55,001 nt of DNA from Chitinophagales bacterium (lineage in GTDB: Bacteria > Bacteroidota > Bacteroidia > Chitinophagales > UBA10324). The notes under the pieces are model-generated. The model was not told the origin of the DNA, did no database searches, and was given only the letters and a program-made list of their open reading frames with translations. Shown in pieces: positions 8,166 to 16,197 of this stretch (position 1 is its first letter; the number at the start of each line of letters is the position of its first letter). The stretch is taken from assembly GCA_019694975.1 (NCBI GenBank), contig JAIBAY010000013.1:1-55001 (forward strand), read 5' to 3'. The position numbers were made by a program, and so were the translations under genes.

Positions 8166-8791
8166 TTTTGAAAAGCGTGTGGCTGATGACCTCCCAGTAT
8201 TCTTTTACAAATTATTCCTGTGGTTGTACCTGTTGCAATGCCAATCAAAGCCCCGCCAAGTATATCAAACGGATAGTGCAACCCTACATAGACCTGTGCG
8301 AAACACACAAGGGCTGCCCAGGCAATGGCAGCGGCCGTAATCCACTTAAAGCGGTCGTGCAGCAGCACTATAAGGAAACAGGCAATCCCGAAATGATTGG
8401 CAGCATGTGAGGAAACAAAGCTGAAACCACTTCCGCAACCAACCAACAGATGCACCTGAGAAGTAATCGAAGGATCATTGCATGGACGCAGCCGGTGAAC
8501 AAGTGGTTTAATCACACTGCTGCTCAACTGGTCCGTCAGCACTACGGTAATGGCGGCTGACAAAAGTGGCACCCATGACTTTTTTTTGAATCGCCGGAGA
8601 AAGTAAAACACCAGTAAAACATACAATGGGATCCAGAAATTTTTATCACGTACAAAGGGCATGATAAAATCAAAAAACGGGTTTTGAAGCTGCCCGTTGA
8701 TCAGGAAAAAAAACTGCCGGTCAAATTGAAGGATAGAATCCAATAGGTGGTTTTTATGCTGTTGAAAGCAATCAGGTTTTCTCAGCGACAA
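8162..8791 (-). CDS. PAP2-family phosphatase
   Basis: A 209-residue membrane protein of the PAP2 superfamily (phosphatidate or undecaprenyl-pyrophosphate phosphatases and relatives). Motif 1 is KPLVHRLRP (95-103), motif 2 SSHAANH (127-133, catalytic His129), and motif 3 ends VGLHYPFD (His172, Asp176). The canonical Ser-Arg opening motif 3 is Ala-Gln here (165-166). Several hydrophobic helices surround the motifs. The 3' end of the upstream methyltransferase gene overlaps this start by 20 bp. The active site probably faces the periplasm. An undecaprenyl-phosphate recycling role is possible but unproven. Confidence 0.85.
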   Translation of the reverse strand: MSLRKPDCFQQHKNHLLDSILQFDRQFFFLINGQLQNPFFDFIMPFVRDKNFWIPLYVLLVFYFLRRFKKKSWVPLLSAAITVVLTDQLSSSVIKPLVHRLRPCNDPSITSQVHLLVGCGSGFSFVSSHAANHFGIACFLIVLLHDRFKWITAAAIAWAALVCFAQVYVGLHYPFDILGGALIGIATGTTTGIICKRILGGHQPHAFQK

Positions 8792-9506
8792 TGATCATCC
8801 GATCGGAGAGAGGTTCTTCAAACGGATGCAGCTGATAGTCGCCATACACTGAGGTGATCTTCAAACCGTTTTGCCTGAACAACCGCTCAAAATCCGCATA
8901 GCGGAGCGATTGCACGCGTTCCTCAAATTCGAAAGATCTGCCAAGGTCCTGGAAGTAGATTCGTTTCAGCACCATGTTATCCTGAATTTTTTTTTCTACC
9001 AGGAAGAGGATGCCTTCCCGCTGGATATACTCATGTGGTACCAGCTGCTGCGATATTTTGGCAGCATTAAAAAAATCGATTACCAGTTTGCCGCCTTTTT
9101 TCATGGCCATGCTCATGGAGTGTATGGCTTTCAGATTTTCCTTTTCCGTTTCAAAATAACCAAAGCTGGTAAAGAGGTTAAAAACAACATCGAAATAGTT
9201 GATGTAAAACGGGTTGCGCATATCATGCAGGAAGAAAGAGAGGTTCGGTCTTTCATAGTGTACAGCATGGCCAATATTTTTCCACGAAAGATCGATACCC
9301 GTTACTTCCATTCCCTTTTCCGCCAGGTACACGGCATGCCTGCCTTTCCCGCAGGCCACATCCAGTGCCCTTGCTCCGGGTGAAAGGTGCATAGCCAATA
9401 ACAGTTTATCCATAAAATGCTCTGCTTCGGCTTCATCCCTGTGCTGATACAGAACGTGATAATAAGGCGAATCGAACCATGTTTCAAACCATTCTTTATG
9501 CTTCAT
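8772..9506 (-). CDS. class I SAM-dependent methyltransferase
   Basis: A 244-residue cytosolic methyltransferase with a Rossmann fold. Motif I is ALDVACGKGRHAVYLA and the acidic end of strand 2 is VTGIDLS, followed by FDVVFNLFTSFGYF (motif IV region). This is the Methyltransf_25/11 group, whose substrates range from small molecules to proteins. It heads the operon with PAP2, ZIP and enoyl-CoA hydratase genes. A promoter-like element at 9527-9534 lies just upstream. Substrate unknown. Confidence 0.85.
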   Translation of the reverse strand: MKHKEWFETWFDSPYYHVLYQHRDEAEAEHFMDKLLLAMHLSPGARALDVACGKGRHAVYLAEKGMEVTGIDLSWKNIGHAVHYERPNLSFFLHDMRNPFYINYFDVVFNLFTSFGYFETEKENLKAIHSMSMAMKKGGKLVIDFFNAAKISQQLVPHEYIQREGILFLVEKKIQDNMVLKRIYFQDLGRSFEFEERVQSLRYADFERLFRQNGLKITSVYGDYQLHPFEEPLSDRMIIVAEKT

Positions 9507-9526
9507 CTGCTGTATTTGCTAAGTAG

Positions 9527-9534
9527 TAAAGGTA
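9527..9534 (-). promoter_or_regulatory. -7 promoter element, one mismatch
   Basis: On the minus strand this reads TACCTTTA, one base off TAnnTTTG. The implied start of transcription is about 16 bases before the ATG at 9506, the same spacing as other promoters in the window. No convincing -33 element is seen. Confidence 0.35.
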
Positions 9535-9680
9535 GTTGAAATGAATTTACTGCCCTGCTGAAAATGGCAGAATTATTAGCGGTGGATGGATGAACCGCAG
9601 TTGTACAAACCAGCAACATGGCAGGCATTCTTCCGTGGCATTTGCATAAAATGCCATGTCCTGTTACTGTAGATTTTGGT

Positions 9681-9688
9681 TATTTTTG
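9681..9688 (+). promoter_or_regulatory. -7 promoter element for glmM
   Basis: TATTTTTG fits the TAnnTTTG consensus. It lies inside the first 38 codons of the open frame that starts at 9618, so transcription from it would exclude those codons. This supports the downstream TTG at 9732 as the true start. Confidence 0.45.
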
Positions 9689-9731
9689 CGCCCTTCCTGA
9701 GCCCTTCACTTCAGGCAGGAAGTCAAGAGGT

Positions 9732-11126
9732 TTGACACTCATTAAATCCATTTCAGGTATCAGGGGAACGATCGGTGGCAGCACCGGCGATAACCTTACG
9801 CCTGCTGATATTGTAAAATTTACAGCGGCCTTTAGCATGCTGCTGCAAAGCCGTTCAAAAAACAGGCGGGTTGTTATCGGGCGCGATGCGCGTCCATCGG
9901 GCGAAATGGTGTCGGCCCTGGTTGCATCTACCCTTAATGCTATGGGATTGGACGTGACTGACCTTGGACTGTCCACCACACCAACGGTGGAGATGGCAGT
10001 GGTGCAGGAGAAGGCTGCGGGAGGAATCATCATCACTGCCAGTCATAACACGGTGGAATGGAATGCGCTAAAGCTCCTGAACAGCAAAGGCGAATTTATT
10101 TCCGCTGATGACGGAAAAAAGCTGCTGCTGCTGGCCGAATCGGCGGGCTTCCGCTTTGCACCGGTCCATCAGCTTGGCACCTACCGGCAAGACAACAGCT
10201 ACCTCGAAAAGCACATTAAAAAAATATTGTCGCTTAAGCGGGTAAACGTAAAAGCAATACGCGCCAGGAAATACCGCATTGTGGTGGATGCGGTGAACAG
10301 CAGCGGTGGTATTGCCATACCGGCATTGCTGAAGGCGCTGGGAGTAAAGGAAGTCATTACAATGCACTGTGAGCCTACGGGAAATTTTGCCCACAATCCT
10401 GAGCCCTTGCCTGTAAATCTGAAGGACTTATCGCGTAAAGTAATTAGCAGCAAGGCTGATCTTGGCATTGCCGTGGATCCTGATGTAGATCGCCTGGCAC
10501 TGGTAAGTGAAGATGGCAACATGTTCGGCGAAGAATACACACTCGTTGCCGTTGCGGATTATGTGCTGAAACATAAAAAGGGAAATACGGTTTCCAATCT
10601 CTCTTCCACCAGGGCTTTGCGCGACATTACCGAAATGGCCGGCGGCAGGTACAGCGCGGCGGCGGTCGGTGAAGTGAACGTAGTGGAGAAGATGAAAGCG
10701 GTAAAAGCAGTCATCGGCGGAGAGGGGAATGGCGGAATCATTTACCCTGCGCTGCATTATGGCCGCGACGCATTGGCAGGCGTAGCCCTCTTTCTTTCTC
10801 ACCTGGCCACATCCGGAAAGAAATCATCAGCACTCAGGGCTTCTTACCCGGATTATGTAATATCGAAGAACAAGATTCAGCTTACGCCGGGCGTAAAAAT
10901 CGATAAGCTCTTCAAACGGATGCAAAGAAAGTATGCGCGTGAGCAACTGAATACCGAGGACGGGTTGAAAATAGAATTCAAAAACAACAGCTGGGTTCAT
11001 TTACGCCGTTCCAATACAGAACCTATCATTCGAATTTATGCCGAAGCAAAATGGTTGTACGAAGCAGATGCGCTGGCAGAAAGGATGATAGATGATATCC
11101 GGGCCATGCTGGAACAAAGAAGGTAG
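9732..11126 (+). CDS. glmM: phosphoglucosamine mutase
   Basis: A 464-residue alpha-D-phosphohexomutase, read as GlmM: glucosamine-6-phosphate to glucosamine-1-phosphate, on the way to UDP-GlcNAc. The four domains appear in order. The phosphoserine loop is TASHN (Ser104), the metal loop DPDVDR (249-254), the sugar loop GEGNGG and the phosphate-binding end RRSNTEP. The frame opens at 9618, but the conserved N-terminus is TLIKSISGIRGT, so a TTG at 9732 is proposed; the -7 element at 9681 supports this. It could instead be a phosphomannomutase/phosphoglucomutase, which share these motifs. MurA, elsewhere in the window, acts downstream in the same pathway. A cysteine desulfurase follows 45 bp downstream. 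Confidence 0.88.
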   Translation: MTLIKSISGIRGTIGGSTGDNLTPADIVKFTAAFSMLLQSRSKNRRVVIGRDARPSGEMVSALVASTLNAMGLDVTDLGLSTTPTVEMAVVQEKAAGGIIITASHNTVEWNALKLLNSKGEFISADDGKKLLLLAESAGFRFAPVHQLGTYRQDNSYLEKHIKKILSLKRVNVKAIRARKYRIVVDAVNSSGGIAIPALLKALGVKEVITMHCEPTGNFAHNPEPLPVNLKDLSRKVISSKADLGIAVDPDVDRLALVSEDGNMFGEEYTLVAVADYVLKHKKGNTVSNLSSTRALRDITEMAGGRYSAAAVGEVNVVEKMKAVKAVIGGEGNGGIIYPALHYGRDALAGVALFLSHLATSGKKSSALRASYPDYVISKNKIQLTPGVKIDKLFKRMQRKYAREQLNTEDGLKIEFKNNSWVHLRRSNTEPIIRIYAEAKWLYEADALAERMIDDIRAMLEQRR

Positions 11127-11171
11127 GATAATAGCTTCCCAATATACTCACACCATAACCGTTACAATCAG

Positions 11172-12314
11172 ATGAGAATTTATTTCGACAATGCCGCCAC
11201 CACAGAGATGGACCGCGAGGTGATCAATGCCATGCTGCCGTTTATGGAATCCCATTACGGCAATCCTTCCGCCATTCATTTCTTCGGACGTGAAACACGT
11301 GCCGCCATCGAAAAGGCACGAAAGACCGTTGCGAAATGCCTGCATGCGACACCATCGGAGATATTTTTTACTTCCGGCGGAACAGAATCCAACAACATGG
11401 CGATCAGGTGTGGTGTGCAGGCGTATGGAATCAGGCATATCATCACATCGCCGATTGAACATCATTGCGTGATGCATACCACCGAAGCACTGGCAAAAGA
11501 AGGGCTGGTGCAGTTACACTATGTAAAAGTGGATGAAAAAGGGCGGTTCGATCTCCTTCACCTCGAAGAGCTGCTGCATACCATTAACGAAAGATGCCTG
11601 GTATCGCTCATGCATGCCAACAATGAGATCGGCACCATGATGGATATTGAAGAAACAGGCGCCATCTGTAAAAAGTATAATGCAATATTTCATTGTGATA
11701 CGGTGCAAACGGTGGCGCATTTTCCATTTGACCTGGAGAAGACGCCGGTTCATTTTATTGCCGGCGCGGCGCATAAGTTTCACGGCCCTAAAGGCACCGG
11801 ATTTCTATACATCCACCATTCCATCAAAATCCCACCATTCATTCACGGTGGTGCACAGGAAAGGAATATGCGGGCAGGCACCGAAAATGTTTATGGCATA
11901 GTCGGGCTTGCAAAAGCAATGGAAATGGGTTACGAACACCTGGAGGAATCGAGCACCTACATCAGCGAGATAAGAAATTATATGAAAGATACGCTCAGGA
12001 GCAATTTTCCAGGCATCCTGTTTAATGGCGATGTGGATGGCAGTAGTCTCTATACCGTTTTAAACGCTTCCTTCCCCCTGAATAATAAGTCGCAGCTGCT
12101 GCTGTTCAACCTGGATATGGCCGGTGTCTGTGCATCGAGCGGCAGTGCCTGCAGTTCGGGCAGCAACCAAAACTCACATGTGCTGGAAGCGATACATGCC
12201 GATATCAACAGGGTGGCTATCCGGTTTTCATTTTCAAAAAACAACCGGAAAGAGGAAGTGGATTTTGTGATGGCGAAGCTGAAAGAACTGGCGGAAGAAC
12301 CGGCAGCAGTGTAA
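11172..12314 (+). CDS. cysteine desulfurase (IscS/NifS family)
   Basis: A 380-residue PLP enzyme that converts cysteine to alanine and passes persulfide sulfur to Fe-S clusters or thio-modified tRNA. The PLP Lys is Lys202 in AAHKFHGPKG and the persulfide-forming Cys is Cys327 in SSGSACSSGS. The cofactor-binding motifs GGTESNN and HCDTVQT are also present. The SSGSAC loop is the long type found in IscS/NifS rather than SufS. It lies 45 bp after glmM on the same strand and may be co-transcribed. No iscU, iscA or regulator gene is in the window, so pathway partner genes lie elsewhere. Confidence 0.93.
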   Translation: MRIYFDNAATTEMDREVINAMLPFMESHYGNPSAIHFFGRETRAAIEKARKTVAKCLHATPSEIFFTSGGTESNNMAIRCGVQAYGIRHIITSPIEHHCVMHTTEALAKEGLVQLHYVKVDEKGRFDLLHLEELLHTINERCLVSLMHANNEIGTMMDIEETGAICKKYNAIFHCDTVQTVAHFPFDLEKTPVHFIAGAAHKFHGPKGTGFLYIHHSIKIPPFIHGGAQERNMRAGTENVYGIVGLAKAMEMGYEHLEESSTYISEIRNYMKDTLRSNFPGILFNGDVDGSSLYTVLNASFPLNNKSQLLLFNLDMAGVCASSGSACSSGSNQNSHVLEAIHADINRVAIRFSFSKNNRKEEVDFVMAKLKELAEEPAAV

Positions 12315-12330
12315 ATGGCTGTTGCTTTTT

Positions 12331-13329
12331 TTAAAGTTCATTCAGGAACTGAAGTGTATCAATATGATCAGCATAGTCCCACAACTCCGGTGCTTGTGTC
12401 TTTCCGAATCCAACATAACCTTCTCCCGCAATACACTGTATCGCTGCTTCCTCCTGCAGTAGTTTTTCCCGGAGCGCAGCTTCATCCGCATACCGTTCGT
12501 AATGTAAAGTGGCTACCTGAGAAACAATGCGCGCGTCTTCCCGCAGAATAACAAAATCATTATGGAAATGCGGTTGCCGGTTCATCAGCAGCAAGGTTAA
12601 ATTGTAATCGAAGTTGTTTTTGTATTTATGATGATCAATCACCGAACGAAACGGTTCCAGCGATTCGAATAAGCGGTCGAATGAATATTCCGCAGGTACC
12701 AACAGCTTGGATACGTTTCTGCATCCGAGTCCGAAATAGGAAAAGATATCGATACCCAGTTGCTGCAGGGAGACGCTTGTTTCATGGCCTGTAATCACTG
12801 CCACTGATCCGCGGTTTTTGCGGATGATGTGCGGGTATTTCGACAGGTAGTAATTGAAGTAGCGAGACGAATTGTTTGAACCGGTGGCTATAGCGGCATC
12901 CATTCCTGTCAGCAAATCGCTAATCACCATCGCGGAACGCCAGTAGTCATCTGCTTCATAAAGCCTTTCCAGCAACCATGGCAGCAGGATATTATCTTTT
13001 GAAGAAAGTTTAACAAGGGCCTTGTGACCGGAAATCATCACGCAGAGCAAATCATGAAACCCTACCAGCGGAATATTGCCTGCCATGATCAGCCCCACGG
13101 TTTTTGGATGCCTGTGTTCTCTGATCTTATATGCGGAGATCCATTGTTCCAGTTTTTCCTCCTGTAAAAACTGTTCGCTGATGTTGGTGAGCATGCGGAA
13201 TATATTTTCAGGAGTAAACCACCTGTTATGCTCATATGCTTTGGCTGCAATATCCTGCACGGCCGGTGACTCCGGATGAAGCTTGCCGGCGAGCTGTATA
13301 AGTGATTCTTTTCGTTGTGCTAAATTCAT
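12331..13329 (-). CDS. LuxC-type acyl-CoA reductase
   Basis: A 332-residue protein of the acyl-CoA reductase family (LuxC-like, aldehyde-dehydrogenase fold) that reduces acyl-CoA to aldehyde with NAD(P)H. The likely catalytic Cys203 is in the conserved stretch YFGLGCRNVSKLLVP. Substrate-binding motifs VGLIMAGNIPLVGFHDLL and GSVAVITGHE are also clear. It is divergent from a ferredoxin gene, with 138 bp between the two starts. This reductase/ferredoxin pair recurs in Bacteroidota, but its biological role is not established, and no luciferase (luxAB) gene is present, so bioluminescence is not implied. Confidence 0.85.
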   Translation of the reverse strand: MNLAQRKESLIQLAGKLHPESPAVQDIAAKAYEHNRWFTPENIFRMLTNISEQFLQEEKLEQWISAYKIREHRHPKTVGLIMAGNIPLVGFHDLLCVMISGHKALVKLSSKDNILLPWLLERLYEADDYWRSAMVISDLLTGMDAAIATGSNNSSRYFNYYLSKYPHIIRKNRGSVAVITGHETSVSLQQLGIDIFSYFGLGCRNVSKLLVPAEYSFDRLFESLEPFRSVIDHHKYKNNFDYNLTLLLMNRQPHFHNDFVILREDARIVSQVATLHYERYADEAALREKLLQEEAAIQCIAGEGYVGFGKTQAPELWDYADHIDTLQFLNEL

Positions 13330-13416
13330 TTTTGTTTTTTCCTGTTATACAGGCATTGGGTCGTGTGGCGAATCCCAAAACAACGCCTGGGTAAAATATT
13401 TTAAGAAACAAACCTG

Positions 13417-13446
13417 CTTGAATAACTGGTTTCTTTTTTAATTTTG
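13417..13446 (+). promoter_or_regulatory. Bacteroidota promoter for the ferredoxin gene
   Basis: The -33 element CTTG (13417-13420; TTTG with one mismatch) is followed after 18 bases by TAATTTTG (13439-13446), a perfect TAnnTTTG. The predicted transcript starts about 17 bases before the ATG at 13468. Confidence 0.65.
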
Positions 13447-13467
13447 ACCATTGCAAAACTAAGAACT

Positions 13468-13815
13468 ATGGCTATTCGAATCACAGAGGAATGTATTAAC
13501 TGCGGAGCTTGCGAACCGGAGTGTCCCAACAATGCGATTTATGAAGGCGGCGCCGAATGGGCTGTTGCCGATGGAACAACCGTGAAGGGAAGTGTTACCT
13601 TGCTTGATGGCACTGTAGTGGATGCTGATCAGCGTTTTCCGCCGATTGCCGACGATGTATATTACATTGTTCCCAATAAATGTACTGAATGTGAAGGATT
13701 TCATGAGGAACCGCAATGCGCGGCAGTATGCCCCGTCGATTGCTGTGTTCCGGATCCGGATCATGTGGAAACCAAGGAACAACTCCTGGAAAAGAAAGCG
13801 AAGATGCATATCTGA
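13468..13815 (+). CDS. 2[4Fe-4S] ferredoxin
   Basis: A 115-residue ferredoxin that carries electrons between soluble enzymes. The N-terminal cluster motif is CINCGACEPECP (Cys9, 12, 15, 19). The second is in CTECEGFHEEPQCAAVCP, where spacing differs from the textbook CxxCxxC by an insertion. Residues 27-62 form the variable linker typical of this 4Fe-4S subfamily in Bacteroidota. The frame opens at 13444; 13468 gives the conserved start MAIRITEECI and fits the promoter. It is divergent from the acyl-CoA reductase and followed by a strong terminator, so it is monocistronic. Confidence 0.92.
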   Translation: MAIRITEECINCGACEPECPNNAIYEGGAEWAVADGTTVKGSVTLLDGTVVDADQRFPPIADDVYYIVPNKCTECEGFHEEPQCAAVCPVDCCVPDPDHVETKEQLLEKKAKMHI

Positions 13816-13833
13816 GCCGTGCACGAATCTTTG

Positions 13834-13866
13834 AAAGCCCCGGTAGCGCTGCTTCAGGGGCTTTTT
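13834..13866 (+). terminator. rho-independent terminator after ferredoxin
   Basis: The stem AAAGCCCC / GGGGCTTT encloses a 15-base loop and is followed by a T-rich run. It ends the ferredoxin transcript before the MFS gene. Confidence 0.85.
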
Positions 13867-13968
13867 ATTTTTTAGTCATTCCGTATTGCAATGCATCCGG
13901 AACGTTGAAGTGAAAAGCTTGTTCCACTGCAGGAACATTTGAACAGTGTATCTATTCAGCCGATAGCA

Positions 13969-15234
13969 ATGCCCGCCGTACATCAGCCGTATGCTTCGTT
14001 TCAGATAAAAGATTTCCGGCTGTATCTGTCTGCCCGCATGTTTCTGACGATGGCGCTGCAGATGCAGGCAGTGATTGTAGGCTGGCAGGTTTATTCTTTT
14101 ACCAATGATCCGCTTTCCTTAGGATTGATCGGTCTTGCTGAAGCAATACCTTATATTACTGCATCGCTGTTTGGCGGGCATGTTGCTGATACCGTTACAA
14201 GAAAAAAACTGATCATTGTTTTTTCTGTGCTGCTGCTGCTTTGTTCGGCATGCCTGTTTTTCTTCACGTTGCCATGCAGCCCTTTTCTTGAAAGGTATCA
14301 GACGCTGCCTGTCTATATCATAATTTTTCTGATTGGCATCGGCAGGGGTTTTCTTGCGCCGGCCATCACTGCTTTCTTTGCGCAAATCGTACCCCGTAAT
14401 CTTTTTGCCAATGGCATAACCTGGATCTCCAACACCTGGCAGGTTGCTGCTATTAGCGGGCCGGCCATTGGCGGATTAATTTATGGTTTTGTCGGCATCA
14501 GCTGGGCTTACGGAACACTGTGTGTTTTTCTTTTGCTGTATGTCTTGCTCATGTTATTCATCCCATCAAGGCCTTTGCCGGAAAGCGGCGGCAAGGAACC
14601 GCTGATGCAAGGGCTAACAGCCGGAATCAGGTTCGTTTTTAAAAATCCGGTTGTGCTGAGTACGTTGTCGCTTGATCTTTTTGCCGTTCTATTCGGCGGA
14701 GCCATAGCCATGTTGCCCGTATTCGCGGCAGATGTGTTGCTGGTAGGGCCGGAAGGATTGGGTGTGATGCGGGCGGCTCCGTTCGTTGGTTCTGTGCTTA
14801 CCGGATTATTTATTGCACATCGTCCTCCTATGAAGAAAGCCGGCATAAACCTGCTGACGGCTGTTGCCGGATTTGGCGTGGCGACTATTTGCTTTGCGCT
14901 GTCTACGGACTTTTATGTCTCCCTCTTCCTGCTGATGCTCACCGGCGCGTTTGATAACGTGAGCGTGATCATCCGCGGAACTATTCTGCAACTGATGACA
15001 CCGGACCATATGCGGGGCCGTGTTTCAGCAGTAAATAATGTGTTTGTTGGTTCATCGAATGAGATCGGCGCTTTTGAGTCGGGTGTAGCAGCAAAACTGC
15101 TTGGCCTCGTTCCATCCGTGATTTTTGGCGGATCTATGACGGTTCTGATTGTTATTCTTACGGCCTTTTTGTCGCCCGCCATCCTGAAACTGAATATGCA
15201 AAAGGTTCAGGAGTTGAAGCATGAATTGCAGTGA
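13969..15234 (+). CDS. MFS exporter (MFS_3 / EntS-like)
   Basis: A 421-residue, twelve-helix inner-membrane transporter of the major facilitator superfamily. It has the MFS_3 features of enterobactin exporters such as EntS: a short soluble N-terminus with [14 protein letters not shown], the loop-2/3 motif [14 protein letters not shown], and the central loop after helix 6. A gene-internal signal [18 protein letters not shown] marks helix 4. The substrate could be a siderophore or a hydrophobic compound. The frame opens with a TTG at 13939, but the ATG at 13969 is the better start. No siderophore biosynthesis gene is in the window; the gene stands alone between the ferredoxin terminator and the rpmB promoter. 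Confidence 0.85.
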   Translation: MPAVHQPYASFQIKDFRLYLSARMFLTMALQMQAVIVGWQVYSFTNDPLSLGLIGLAEAIPYITASLFGGHVADTVTRKKLIIVFSVLLLLCSACLFFFTLPCSPFLERYQTLPVYIIIFLIGIGRGFLAPAITAFFAQIVPRNLFANGITWISNTWQVAAISGPAIGGLIYGFVGISWAYGTLCVFLLLYVLLMLFIPSRPLPESGGKEPLMQGLTAGIRFVFKNPVVLSTLSLDLFAVLFGGAIAMLPVFAADVLLVGPEGLGVMRAAPFVGSVLTGLFIAHRPPMKKAGINLLTAVAGFGVATICFALSTDFYVSLFLLMLTGAFDNVSVIIRGTILQLMTPDHMRGRVSAVNNVFVGSSNEIGAFESGVAAKLLGLVPSVIFGGSMTVLIVILTAFLSPAILKLNMQKVQELKHELQ

Positions 15235-15346
15235 ATCAGGCCTTGTCCCGGCATGTATTTCAATTCCACAGCCACCTTTTAACAGACGCTATTAACAGCA
15301 GGGCAGCAAACACCGGAGCACCCTTCTGCTTCGTCTTCCGGTACTG

Positions 15347-15377
15347 TTTGCAGAAAAGGAAAGTTGTGCTATCTTTG
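15347..15377 (+). promoter_or_regulatory. Bacteroidota promoter for rpmB operon
   Basis: TTTG (15347-15350), 19 bases, then TATCTTTG (15370-15377). Both elements match the consensus perfectly. The predicted transcript begins about 20 bases before the ATG at 15402. Confidence 0.8.
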
Positions 15378-15401
15378 CCGTCCATTTTTAAACTTATCAA
15401 C

Positions 15402-15638
15402 ATGTCGAAAGTTTGTGAAGTAACCGGAAAGAAATCGATGAGCGGCCATAAAGTGTCGCATTCCAACATCAAATCAAACCGCCGTTTCATGCCGAATCTG
15501 CAGAAGAAACGGTTTTTCATACCGGAAGAAAACCGCTGGATTGAGCTTAAGATCTCTACAAGTGCTATTCGCACGATTAACAAAAAAGGGATTTCGGCTG
15601 TGTTGAAAGAGATGAAAGAAAAGGGTGTTGCTGTATAA
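15402..15638 (+). CDS. rpmB: 50S ribosomal protein L28 (bL28)
   Basis: A 78-residue ribosomal protein with the bL28 signature: [20 protein letters not shown], then [13 protein letters not shown]. It lacks the CxxC pairs of zinc-binding bL28 and so is the zinc-independent (C-) form. The open frame starts at 15231, but the start at 15402 follows the strong promoter. It heads an operon with rpmG and DUF4295, the usual order in Bacteroidota. Confidence 0.97.
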   Translation: MSKVCEVTGKKSMSGHKVSHSNIKSNRRFMPNLQKKRFFIPEENRWIELKISTSAIRTINKKGISAVLKEMKEKGVAV

Positions 15639-15711
15639 AAGCATCGGAATTATTTGCAGCATTCAACAACAGGAATCAATTATTTTAAAGAATCAAGCAT
15701 AACAAGCAACA

Positions 15712-15894
15712 ATGGCAAAGAAAGAAAGCAGGGTGCAGGTAATTCTCGAATGCACAGAGCATAAGACCAGCGGCATGGCGGGAACATCCCGTTACATCAC
15801 CACCAAAAACAAAAAAAATACACCGAACCGTATTGAATTGAAGAAATATAATCCCATTCTGAAGAAGTATACCGTTCATAAAGAAATTAAATAA
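15712..15894 (+). CDS. rpmG: 50S ribosomal protein L33 (bL33)
   Basis: A 60-residue protein with the bL33 core [36 protein letters not shown] and [10 protein letters not shown]. It has a single Cys and no zinc ribbon, so it is the C- form, like the neighbouring bL28. It lies 73 bp after rpmB and 8 bp before the DUF4295 gene, in one operon. Confidence 0.97.
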   Translation: MAKKESRVQVILECTEHKTSGMAGTSRYITTKNKKNTPNRIELKKYNPILKKYTVHKEIK

Positions 15895-15902
15895 ACACAG
15901 TC

Positions 15903-16091
15903 ATGGCAAAAGATGCAGGTAAAGTATCCAAAAACGCAAAAGTGGTAAAAGATGCCGCGCAATCAGCAGCATCCAAAGCCTTTGTTCGTGTGATCGTTTC
16001 TGAACGCTCCGATAAAACAGGCGCTTATGTTTTTAAAGAGAAAATGATCCATAAAGACAAAGTGAAGGAGTTCCTGGCCAACGGTCAATAA
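15903..16091 (+). CDS. DUF4295 family protein
   Basis: A 62-residue basic protein of the DUF4295 family, restricted to Bacteroidota and always found after rpmB-rpmG. The family core FVRVIVSERSDKTGAYVFKEKMI is evident, followed by VKEFLANG. A ribosome-associated role is often suspected from the gene order, but none has been shown to my knowledge. The longer basic N-terminus (Lys-rich, residues 1-25) is less conserved. It is followed by a terminator-like hairpin before ftsY. Confidence 0.9.
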   Translation: MAKDAGKVSKNAKVVKDAAQSAASKAFVRVIVSERSDKTGAYVFKEKMIHKDKVKEFLANGQ

Positions 16092-16113
16092 TCCCTTCTG
16101 TAATGCACAACGG

Positions 16114-16145
16114 AAAGCTTCTCTCATTCGGGAGGGGCTTTTTTT
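16114..16145 (+). terminator. terminator or attenuator between DUF4295 and ftsY
   Basis: AAGCTTCTC pairs (with G-U pairs) with GAGGGGCTT, and a run of seven T follows. It would limit readthrough from the ribosomal genes to ftsY. Confidence 0.65.
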
Positions 16146-16197
16146 GTTTGAGATAAGAAAGTAGTACAAGCCTCTACCGTTCAATAAAATTAATCTC

